This document shows, piece after piece, positions 20,624 to 34,573 of a DNA stretch of 39,908 bases (position 1 is its first letter; every line of letters begins with the position of its first letter). The DNA is from Cochliopodium minus (lineage: Eukaryota; Discosea; Himatismenida; Cochliopodiidae), in the NCBI GenBank assembly GCA_024220525.1, contig JAMYWO010000036.1:183338-223245 (forward strand), in the 5' to 3' direction. The notes below the pieces were generated by a model, which was not told the origin of the DNA, did no database searches, and worked only from the letters and a program-made list of their open reading frames with translations. A program made the position numbers and the translations under genes.

Positions 20624-23600
20624 ATGTGGCGTTCTAAAAGATGCTCAAATTTAATAGATTATTTCAAAAGGAAAAGAATGGAAACTCAAAAATGCTCTTT
20701 ATATTCATCATTGATCTTCTTCATCCTCTTCATAATAGCATTAGTCTCTTTCTTTATTTTGTTGTCAAAATCAAACAACAATGATGGATATGAATCACCA
20801 CATATCTGGTATTTTACATGGTTTACTTTCATCATTGCTATATTAATGATATGTCTGGTGTTAGATTTTTTCAGGTATGAAATTATAAAAAAATTAAATA
20901 TAAATTAAATAATAAAAATTATTTTTTTATAATTCAATTCAAAAAATAAAAAAATAAAAAGATATTCAGAAATAATAATAAGTTACAATAATTCAACATC
21001 TTCTAAATCCGTTTTGGCTGCAAGATTAGCACTTGCGTTGATAATTACTTTTTCATCAGGTATTATTTTTTTTTTAAAAAATTTCCTAAAATTTAATAAA
21101 AATAAAATAAAATTAAAACCCAAAGTTTATTCATTCACATCTTATATGTACATATACAAATCTTCATTTCATAGTGCGTGGCTCATTCTCATAATGTAAA
21201 AAAATTTCAAATAAAAAAATTAAAAATTTCAAAAAAGAATATTTTTGAAATTTAAAAAAAATTTCTCCAATCTGAAAAAATATAAAAGAATCATTTTGTT
21301 GATGGTATTCGTCATTCAAACTGCAATAAGATACAGATATCCAACAGATGGTAAAAAAAAAAAGTTATTCACCAATAGTTTAAAAAAATAAAATAAAGTA
21401 AATAGTAATTAAAATTTTACTTTCTAAAAAATAAATATTTTTCGAATAATTTATTACTATTTTAATTATAACTTTAATTTAATTCAATAGGAGACATCTA
21501 CGCAACAAATTCTGAGTACAAAAAGATCATAGAATCGGAAGTTTACGAAGAGTTTTATACAACAACAAAAGACATTAAAAAGAGGGCCAACGAAATGAAA
21601 AACTTCCACCCTGCTTCTGTTTTCTTTCTTATGTTGTCTTTTCTAGCCCTTTTCCTTGTCATAATGATGTGTGTACAAGCATCCTTTGCTTCCATTTCTT
21701 CTTTTAGTTTGAACAGAGGTAAAAATTTTAAATAATAAAATAATAAATAACAAAATATTAAAAATATGAATAAAAACTTTATTAAACTTTAAAAATGAGC
21801 AAAAATAAATAAAAATAAAAAAGAAAATAATTTAAAATCACATAAAAATATTGTTAAAAAATAACAAAATGAAATTTTTTGATAGGTCGTATTTTCCCTG
21901 TTAGAAATGGGGAATATAAGTTGAATATAAAATGTATGGGATTTAAGCTCATGGCAGAAGATCCTACCATCATTTTTGACAACAAAATAGGTGAGATTGC
22001 TGACTCTTGGTCACTTGTATTAAACGGAATTGCCAACAGAACGAGAGTGTGTGTTTATAATCGAGCAGGTAAAAAAAAATAATATAATATAATTAAAACA
22101 GTGTTTTAAAATTAAATACAAAAATTGATTTTAAAAATAACTATAAAAAATAAATTGTTCAAAATACAATTATTATAAAAAAATAAAACTTTGAAAACTT
22201 AAATAAAAAATAAAAATATAAAATATAAAATAAAAAAATAACAAATTATAAAAATTAGGTAATTAAAAATTAAAATTAGAATTAAATTAAAATTAAAATT
22301 AAAATTATAAAAATTAAAATAACAAATTAAAATTAAAATTAAAATTAAAATTAAAATTAAATTAAATTAAAATTAAAATTAAATTTAACATTAGGATATG
22401 GATCTAGCTATTCAGGATCATTTCCAAGAACTTCGTTTGTAATATCTAATGATTTATCAAACCTTCTCGAAGCTGCTAACGAAAAGCCACCCTACATTTT
22501 GGTGGGAGAAGGTTTCGGAGCATTCAACATGAGAGTTTTTGCATTCACCAATTTTCAGCAAGATTTCGCTGATAATGTTCAGGCTATTGTCTTTGTTGAT
22601 GGATCTAACCCTAGACTTCCTTATTTTATGCAGCAGAACAACCGTTCTGATGTTTTTAATACTAACTTGCAAAACCAAATTTCTCAATTTCAGCTATTGA
22701 GATCTTTTGATCCTGTAATTATTTTTAATTATTTTTAAATATTTTTAAATGCATTTTTTATTTTAAATTTCTAATATTTTTTTTAAAATAATTTTTTGAA
22801 ATTTCTTTCATTTTAAAATCATTTTTAATTTTTAATTAAAAATAATCAAAATTTTTTACATTTTTATTATTTGAACATTTTTGAAATGATTTTTTGTGTC
22901 TTATAAAAATAACTATTATCAAAATTTTTTATGTTTTTGTATTTTTTTCATTTATTTTTATCTTAAAATATTTAAAGGTTTAGAATTTATTTTATTCATT
23001 TATTTTTATGCATTAGTTGGGATTTTTTTCAATACAAGTATCCACAAAAGTAGATGAAAAATATAAAAAGTTCTCCAAAGAAACTCTTGATCAAATCATT
23101 TTCTCAAAAACACAAGGTAGATTTATCTCTTCTGTGTGGAATGAGAAATACAACCAATACACCAAAAGTAGTTCTCAAGTAGAAATCATCACTTTCAACA
23201 ACACGTTTGGTAATTTATTTTTATTTTTTATTTTTTATTTCAAATTTTTTATTTCAAATTTTTTATTTCAAATAAAAATAAAAAATAATTTTATTTTTTA
23301 TTTTTTATTTTTTATTTTTTATTTTTTATTTTTTATTTTTTATTTTTAATAAAATTTTATTATTTTTAGTAAAAGAGTAGACCAAAACATTTTGAAAAGA
23401 AATATTAAATATATTGGAGAAACTTTGTCCAAACACATCTTTTCTTTCCACGGAGAAGAGATGGACGTTTTTAACTCTAGCTTGTCTCTCGATGAAAATC
23501 TCATTTCCTCCCAATTGGAAAGTCTCACTTCTTCCACCCGTTTTTTTCCATTTCTCTCTTCTGAAGATCCTTTAGTAAAAGGACTCGAAGATGTATTAGG

Positions 23601-24202
23601 AAGGCAAATAAATTTGTTTTTAATTCTTTTTTAAGATTTAAATTTATTTTAAATATATTTTTTTCAATTAATTCTTTTCAATTTATTTATTTTTTAATTT
23701 TTAAATCTTTTATTTTTATTTTATTTATTTTTATTTTATTTATTTTTATTTTATTTTATTTTTTTATCTTTTATTTTTTAATTTAAAATTTTAATTTATT
23801 TTAAATATATTTTTTTTTTAATAATTCTTTTTCAATTTATTTATTTTAATTTTTAAATCTTTTATTTTTATTTATTTATTTTTTTATCTTTACATTTTAA
23901 TTTATTTTTTAAATTTATCATTTTTAAATAGATATGTTGACGAAGTTACTGTCAAAAAACAAAAATTAACAAGCAAAGAACTCAAATGGGAATTTAACGA
24001 AGGAAAGAATCCTGTTTCTCTTCATGTTTACAAAACTAAATCTTTGACTTTTGATATTCTCATGCTTCTCTTTGTTGGTCTTTATTTATCTACCTTATTT
24101 ATTTCCATCAAAATATTCAAGAATGAGAGAATCCCTGATTCCTTTTCTTTCCTTTCTAATGTTCCAATTTTAAATAACTTTATAAGAACTAAAAAGGACT
24201 AA
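20624..24202 (+). CDS. polytopic membrane alpha/beta-hydrolase-like protein, probable pseudoenzyme
   Basis: Exons: 20624-20874, 20962-21059, 21126-21195, 21289-21350, 21491-21718, 21886-22068, 22395-22714, 23017-23204, 23370-23603, 23932-24202; 1905 nt, 634 aa. The N-terminal ~250 residues carry about five hydrophobic helices. An alpha/beta hydrolase core follows: IIFDNKIGEIADSW, RTRVCVYNRAGYGSS, PPYILVGEGFGAFNMRVFA, AIVFVDGSNPR. Active members have G-x-S-x-G at the nucleophile elbow; here it reads G335-E-G-F-G339, so the Ser is Gly. No clear catalytic His is seen near the C-terminus, which ends in another membrane helix. The exon 8 donor is GTTTGG (the GTAATT five bases on breaks frame) and exon 9 uses a GC donor. 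Partial relative: 155-555. Confidence 0.78.
22262..22390. repeat. AAAATT hexamer microsatellite in a hydrolase intron
   Basis: Tandem AAAATT units with a few breaks fill the end of the 326-bp intron 22069-22394. The acceptor ATTAG follows. Confidence 0.8.
23215..23350. repeat. TTTTTTATTTCAAA and TATTTTT units in a hydrolase intron
   Basis: Three copies of the 14-bp TTTTTTATTTCAAA unit, a short inverted counterpart (ATTTCAAATAAAAA), then at least seven TATTTTT heptamers. This repeats the pattern at the window's left end. Confidence 0.8.
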
Positions 24203-24407
24203 AAGGAGAAATTTCAAAAAAAAAATAAAAATTATTTAATATCTTAAAGACTTAACTTTTAAACCTTGACTTAATTTCATCAATCCAATTGATTTATTGT
24301 CTACCTGATTAATTAACTTTTATACATTTTCAGAAATATAAAACTTTATTTGCCAATAATCAATCTTTCATTCAATCCTTTCTCCATTAACTTTCCTTTT
24401 TTAATAT

Positions 24408-24420
24408 TTTTTGGCGCCAA
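24408..24420 (+). promoter_or_regulatory. E2F/DP-like palindromic site upstream of SMC3
   Basis: TTTTTTGGCGCCAA, about 53 bp upstream of the SMC3 ATG, contains the palindrome TTGGCGCCAA and matches the E2F/DP consensus TTTSGCGC. GC runs of this kind are otherwise nearly absent from spacers in this window. Function is inferred from the motif and from the S-phase role of cohesin. Confidence 0.5.
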
Positions 24421-24472
24421 TAATTTATAAAAAAAATATAAAAAAAATCAAAATACTTTTGAAAATATAGAA

Positions 24473-28131
<3,659 letters not shown>

Positions 28132-28353
28132 GTAATTATTTTTATTTTTCATTTTTAATTATTTTTAAATATCTCATTTTTATTAATCTTTTATTTATTA
28201 TTTTTATTATCAATCTTTTATTTATTAATTTTATTTTTTATTTTTTATTTTTTATTTTTCATTTTTTATTTTTTTATTATTTTTTTTTTTATATTTTTTA
28301 TTTTTTTATATTTTTTATTTTTATTTTTATTATTTTTTATTATATTTAAAAAG
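28132..28353. repeat. T-rich heptamer tract joining SMC3 to an unrelated P450
   Basis: TTTTATT and TATTTTT units between the donor of SMC3 exon 10 (GTAATT at 28132) and the acceptor of a P450 exon at 28354. The two genes are on the same strand but are unrelated, and each lacks the half that should face the other. Confidence 0.8.
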
Positions 28354-29825
28354 GCTACTGATGAGAATGGAAATCCTTTTTCAAGAAAATATTTGAGAGA
28401 TGTTTTTGTGAATTTCCTCTTGGCAGGCAAAATATAACATTTCAACAATTTTTTTTTTTATTACAATAGATTTGAATTAGGCAAAGACACGTAAATTATT
28501 TTTTATTTTTTATTTATTTTATATTAAATTATTTTATTTTTATTTTATATATATTTTAATTATTTATTGTTAATTATTTAAATTAATATATTTTATTTTT
28601 TAGTATTTTTATGTTTGATTTTTTCATTTCATTTTATTTTTTAAAAGGACTGGACAAACTCTCACATGGTGTTTTTATTATTTGAGCAAAAACAAAGAAG
28701 TGGAGAAAAAACTTAGAAGAGAGGTAATGGAGAAAACCAGCAATTGTAAAAATTTCAACTTGAAAGTCTTAAGTGAAATACCTTATTTGAAAGCCGTGAT
28801 TAACGAGACACTTCGTTTGAGTCCTCCTGGTTCCATAAAAATTTTTTTTTTTTTTTTAAATATAAAGTATTAAATTCAAAGTTCCTGTGTAAAATTTTTA
28901 TTATTTTTATTATTTTTATTTATTTTCATTTTTTTTTATTATTTTTATTATTTTCATTATTTTTATTAATTTTATTAATTTTTTTAATTTTTATTTTTTT
29001 ATTTTTTATTTTTTTATTTTTTCATTTTTTATTTTTTCATTTTAATCTCATTTTGTATTTTTTTTTATTATTTTTAAATTTTTTTTTATTTTTTTATATT
29101 TTTTTTTTTTATTTTTTTTTTTTATTTTGTTAAAGGGATGACAAAGTAGCTGTTAAAGATGATGTTTTGCCAGGAGGGATCAAAATAAAAGCAGGGTGAA
29201 AAAATTTCATAAAGAAAAATATTTATTAATTAAAATTTAATATTTTTTAAAATCCTTTCTCAACAGAACTACAATACAGTGGTCTGCATGGGCTTTTGGG
29301 AGGTATTTTTCTTTCAAAAAAAATAACTTTTTATTATTAATTTATTTATTTCCCCTTAATTAATTTTTTCAATAAAACAAGACATTCTGATTATTGGGAT
29401 TCTCCTCTTGAATTTAAAGTAAAAACAAATTAATTTTAAATAAAAAAAATTACTTGAAATTTAATTTGATTTTTCTTGCAATTTAAAGCCTGGTAAGTTA
29501 TTTTAAAAAAAATTTTAAATTTTTTTTTAATTTTTTTTATTATATTTATTTTTTTAATAAAGAAAGGTGGTTAGAAGGAGGTAACGGGAAAATAGGTATA
29601 CAGTCTGACAAATCGGTTTCTCCTCCTTTCATCCCCTTTCAATGTGGTCCTCGTATTTGTTTGGGGATGCAGTTGGCAATCGATGAACTCACCTACACCA
29701 TTGCCAATCTCGTTTCAAAGTTTTCTTTTCACCTTTCTCAAAGATCTTTTGATGTCGTTCCTGTCATTGGAGTTACTTTATCTGCTAAAGGAGGAATGTG
29801 GTTGGTTCCAGATAAAATTAATTAA
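28354..29825 (+). CDS. cytochrome P450, C-terminal part (5' exons missing)
   Basis: Exons: 28354-28426, 28481-28490, 28648-28829, 28882-28888, 29136-29195, 29267-29302, 29382-29418, 29489-29492, 29563-29825, stop TAA. P450 landmarks in order: I-helix FVNFLLAGKDTTGQTLTW, the K-helix E-T-L-R (INETLRLSPPVPV), DDVLPGGIKIKAGTTIQWSAWAFGR, the PERW segment, and the heme-binding loop FQCGPRICLG with its Cys ligand. The style resembles CYP86/CYP704-type fatty-acid hydroxylases. Exons of 10, 7 and 4 nt are needed for AGKDTTG, PPVPV and KPERW. Exon 1 ends at a GC donor and exon 3 at GTTCCA. The N-terminal ~270 residues are missing. Confidence 0.9.
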
Positions 29826-29866
29826 TTAATATATTATATGAAAAAATAAAAAAATTGAAAATTAAA

Positions 29867-30442
29867 ATGTCATTATTTACATCCACAGAAATAAATGGAA
29901 AAATATTGATAATACCCAAAGAAATAGATGGAGATTATAAACCAAATTTAAATTTTGTTTTAGTTAAGAATTATAATGAGAATTATTCACAAAATACTGT
30001 TGAATTGAAAAAAACAGAAACTGAATATGAATATTCCTTCACAATTAAATTCTATGGAGTGAAATATTTTCCTGCAAAAACTTTTTTGAAGAAGATTATT
30101 GAATCAAATTTAAATTTTGAAGTTTGTGGTATTATAGAACCAAAATATACAAACATTTCAAAAATGGTGATATGGAATGATGGTGTATTTGAATGTGATT
30201 TTGAATTTCAGGAAAAAGGGCAATACATTATTTTCAAAAAATTTGAAAAAAAAATGAGATTTGAACAGATAAACAAGATGCTCCGCAATTTGATTTTAAT
30301 TTTGAAGAGAAATTTGAATCTCAAAGTTCCGAAATACATCCTCTTTCAAATTTTATCACAAATATTTGATGACTTTCTCTTTATACCCAAAGAAGGGAAA
30401 CATTCTCCAATCTTTACAAACAACCAAAAAGAAATAATTTAA
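29867..30442 (+). CDS. unrecognised intronless protein, 191 aa
   Basis: Open frame from ATG 29867 (MSLFTSTEING) to TAA. An in-frame TTG further upstream is not a likely start. It has no signal peptide or membrane helix. N-terminal half is predicted strand-rich (KILIIPKEIDGDYKP, FTIKFYGVKYFPAK, FEVCGIIEPKY). The C-terminal 55 residues are helical and basic with an F-box-like pattern, ending FIPKEGKHSPIF, and match the C-terminus of the 2070-2399 frame. The motif IPKE-(G/I) occurs at both ends of the protein. It lies convergent to the DUF2009 gene, with 26 bp between the two stops. Family and function unknown. Confidence 0.6.
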   Translation: MSLFTSTEINGKILIIPKEIDGDYKPNLNFVLVKNYNENYSQNTVELKKTETEYEYSFTIKFYGVKYFPAKTFLKKIIESNLNFEVCGIIEPKYTNISKMVIWNDGVFECDFEFQEKGQYIIFKKFEKKMRFEQINKMLRNLILILKRNLNLKVPKYILFQILSQIFDDFLFIPKEGKHSPIFTNNQKEII

Positions 30443-30468
30443 ATCACCAAAGTTTTTGAATAAAAATT

Positions 30469-32566
30469 TTAATTAAAACTTGTGAATCCAGTTAATTTAA
30501 AAATTGTGTAAAAAGGCTTTTCATGAAGTTTAGAACACCTTTAAAAAAATAACAATTTTTTTTTTTAAACTAAATTAATTTGAAAAATTTTTCTTTACCA
30601 ATTCCAAGCAGAAGTTAGTCTTCCATCAATACAAGACCTAAAAATTCAAGTATTAAAATAAATTAATAAATAATTAAATTTATTAAAATTGTTTACCCTG
30701 CTTCAAAGAAAGTTTCTCCTCCACTATTTTTATATTAAATTATTATTAAATTATTTTTTTTTTTTTATTATATTAAATTATATTAATTTTTTTTTGAAAG
30801 TGTTTTTTTACCTTCCATCAAAAGCAGTTTTGAAAAAATCCTGTTTTTGTGAAAAAAAAAATAATTTTTTTAAAAAGTTTTTCCAAATAATTTTCGTTTT
30901 TCTTTTTCGAACCAATAAAATTTCTTTTGTCAATTTCTCAGGGCCCCCAAAGTTGTTTTTAATATAAAAATTTATTCCTTTGTTTTTATTAAGTTCTTCC
31001 TTTTTTTAAAAAGATCATTAAAAAAAATTAAGAAAAAATAATACAAAAAAAATTATTTAATTATTAAATTTACTATTTTTTGGATGGTTGAAATGATGGG
31101 TGTTAAAATCTTTGGAACTTGGGTGTACTTGTCAATGAACATTAAAGCATTGGGAACATCTTTAAAATGACAGATGAAAATAAATTATTAAAATTAAAAT
31201 TTTTTTTAAAAAAAGAATTTACTTTTGTCACCCAAATGAATAACAGAAGAACCTATTATTTTAAATAATACAATTTTTGTTTTTGTTTTTGTTTTTATTT
31301 TTATTTTTATTTTTATTATTTATTTTTTTATTTTTTTGTTTTTTTGTTTTTTTGTTTTTTGTTTTTGTTTTTTATTTTATGTTTTTTTTATTTTATTTTT
31401 TTGTTTTTTTGTTTTTTATTTTTTATTTTTATTTTTAAATGAAAGTTATTATTTTAAATTTTTATTTTTAATTATATTTCATATTTTTGATTTTTAAATT
31501 TTTATTTTTAATTTTTTATAAAAGTTAATATTTTTTATTTTTTGTTGTTAATTTTATACCTATCCAATCACTAAACTTAAGTTGAACATTATATAGTAAG
31601 TTTCTCATAAAGTTAGACAAAAGCGGAGAATTTTGAATTCTGTTGTGACCCTGCCCTGTAGGCTCAAAGGAGTATTTGTTGTTCTCACATTTCAACATGT
31701 CCTTTTCTGCTAAACACCAAAACTTGAACATTTCGTTCGAAATTTCTCTCCACAAATTCAGTGATTGTAATGCATAGTTATATTGTCTTTCCTTTTAAAA
31801 TGGAGATTAACAATTTAAAAAATATAATGAATTATAAAAATAAATATAAAAAAAATATGAATAAATTAAAATTAAATAAAAATAAATGAATAAAAAAATA
31901 AATTAAAAAATAAAATTTACTAAATGAATAATAACAAATTTAAAAAAAAAAATAATAAATAAAATTACAAAAATTATGAAATAAAAAATAAATTGAAAAT
32001 TAAAATTAAAAATAAAAAATAAATTAAAAATTAAATTAACTAAATAAAAATTATAAAAATTATAAAATAAATAAATTAAAATTATAATCATAATCATAAA
32101 AACAAAAATCAAAAATTGAAATTAAAATTTAAATTAAAAAATAAAAATTAATTATTAAATAAAAATAAAGAAAATGTAACATGAGAGTGAGTCAACTTTG
32201 TTTCTCCTTCTCCACCCAGAATCTCCAAAGAATATCCTTCTTCCACATTATCAGGAGAAAAATATTTTTGCAAATAAAAAATCATCTCGTCTTTATTTTT
32301 GAAAAAAATTAATGAAAAAATAATTAAATTGTAAAATAAAATAAAAAAATATTACCTATCTTTAAAAAAATTTTTTTTTTTTTTTTATTTTTTTTCATTT
32401 TTTATTTTATTTTTTTATTTTTTTTTTACTGGGGTTCTGTTGAAAAGAAGAAAACTGTTATTGTCTCCAATGGAGTAGAGACACCATTTGATTTGGTCCT
32501 CGGAGATTTCTGATGAGCTATATTTTTTGGAGATTTTTTTGATGGCAGCTTCTTTTTGAGAGACCT

Positions 32567-32600
<34 letters not shown>

Positions 32601-34418
32601 CAAATTATTTATTTTTTATTTTTTTATTTTTTATTTCAAATTTTTGATTTTTTAATTTTATTTCAAATATTTTATTTCAAATATTTTATTTGAAATTTTT
32701 TATTTGAAATTTTTTATTTGAAATTTTTTTATATATTTACCTCATTTCTTATTGTCCAACGATCCTTCTTTTTGGAACCAGGACCTGACCATTCAGTGAT
32801 GGCGCGAGTGGAAATTTCTATGAGGGGGTCCTCCAAAACTCCCAATGCTTTTCTTTGTTCCAAAAATGAATAAACAGTATTCATATCATTTGACAAAGAA
32901 AATTCTTTTTTTATTTTTTTTTATAATTTTAAAAATGATTTTATTTGTAAAAAAATTTTTTTTTTTTTACCCAAAATATTTTTTAAATGTTCATTGTTAC
33001 TATCTTGCAAATAATACATCAACTTTCCATATTGAGATCTCATTTTTTCTTTTAATTAACAAAAAAATTAAAAATTAAAATTATAATAGAAAATTTGAAA
33101 AAATAAATAAAGAATTTAAAAATAAATAATTTAAAAAAAAATTAAAAAAAAATTAAAAAAAATTGTAAAATATGAAAGAAAATTTTTAGAAAATTAAAAA
33201 TCAATGATAAAAATAAAAATTTTTTATTTAAAAAAATAAAAAAATAAAAAATACCAGGATTCAATACTTTGTGTCTCCTCCCAACTTCGAAAGTGGTTTG
33301 AAAAAAGTTGGTGAATTTGTTGTAATTTTTCTCTTTCAAAATTTTCTTTCCAATGTCGTAGTCAGTGCAAAGAGAGATGGAGGAAAGAACGGAACAAATT
33401 TCTGTTATTTGTAGGTTAGTCCTCTTCTTGAAAGTCAACTTTGGTTGGTCTATTTTGTTTGTGTAGTCGTTTACTTTTATTGAAGCACGTAACAATCTTA
33501 AAAGTTTTCAAAGAAAAAATTTAATTTTAATGAAATAAAAAAATATTTGATTGAAAAGATAATTTAATAAAAAATAAATTGAAAAATAAATTGTTTAAAA
33601 AACAAAAATATTGATAAAAATTAAAAATTTATATTGATGAAAAATTAAATTTAGAAAAAATTAAATTTATTTTAATTTCAAATAAATTTAATTTTAAATC
33701 ATAGATTATTTTCTTTTTACCTCAATAACTTTCTTTCTTTGAGAGAAAGTCTTAAGGGAATGTACTTTGCTCTTTCGAGGAAGTTTTGCTGGACAACCAC
33801 TTCATCCTTCTTTGATCCCCCAAATATAAAGTCGAATATCTTTTCTATGTTCGCATAGAATCCTTTCTGAGGCTTTACTTTCTCTTCAATTTTTACAGGA
33901 ACTATTTCTTTTATTGAAATTTCCTTTTCAAAAATTTTTAAAAATTTTTTAGATTATTTAATTTAATTTAAAAAAAATTTTTAATTATTATTTTTAATCA
34001 TTTATTATTTTTTTTTTTTTACATCTTTAGAAAGATTTATTGTTGTATGCTGTAGTCTATTTCCTCTTCTATGTTGACTTTGAAAGCATATCTTACAAAA
34101 TTTATCTTTTTTTTTTTTTTAATTGAAAATAAAATTGATTTTTATTTTTTGCTGAAAAATTAAAATACCCCCACATTGTTCACATAATAAGACAGCAATA
34201 CTTTCTTCGCATTCTATGCATAAATTATCCTCTATATTTTTATTTTCTTCTTCATTATTATTGTCTTTATTATTTTTCTCTGATAATTCTTCATTTTCTT
34301 GATTTTTATTATCCACCTCACCATCTTTATCTTCTTCGTCATTGAAATTATTTATGAACTGATTATTCAAAATATCATTGTCTTTATTTTTATCACTTTT
34401 TTCATTCTCTTGTATCAT
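30469..34418 (-). CDS. B-box zinc finger / DUF2009 protein
   Basis: Exons: 34418-34169, 34105-34023, 33923-33721, 33496-33255, 33048-32971, 32904-32741, 32564-32430, 32359-32356, 32290-32181, 31791-31560, 31252-31223, 31159-31074, 30999-30913, 30840-30812, 30723-30697, 30637-30599, 30538-30469; 1869 nt, 622 aa. An acidic Asn-rich N-terminus precedes a B-box ([18 protein letters not shown], then [10 protein letters not shown]). The DUF2009 part follows the family end to end: [136 protein letters not shown]. The 4-nt exon 8 is essential for frame. Biochemical role of DUF2009 is unknown. Confidence 0.92.
31253..32180. other. two long AT-only introns of the DUF2009 gene around exon 10
   Basis: Intron 31253-31559 is T-rich on the plus strand with runs of GTTTTT and ATTTTT. 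Intron 31792-32180 is A-rich on the plus strand. Exon 10 (31560-31791) lies between them. No gene on the opposite strand. Confidence 0.6.
32570..32735. repeat. ATTTCAAA/TTTGAAAT units in a DUF2009 intron
   Basis: Several copies of TATTTCAAATATT and TTATTTGAAATTTT, the same unit in both orientations, fill the intron between exons 6 and 7 of the DUF2009 gene. Confidence 0.75.
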
Positions 34419-34573
34419 TCTTTATTTCTCTATTTTTTTTTTTTAATTTTAAAATTGTTTTATTTCGAAAATTCAAGATTGAAATCTGCAAAAATTGTCT
34501 TTTCTATTAAAATGAATTAAGATAATTCTTCATTTGTGGTTGATTCAAACTTTTAAAATTCTCTCAATAAAAA

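Noticed and set aside
30689-30967. Plus-strand hydrophobic ORF
   Set aside because: It overlaps DUF2009 exons 12-14 in antisense and otherwise consists of translated T-rich intron.
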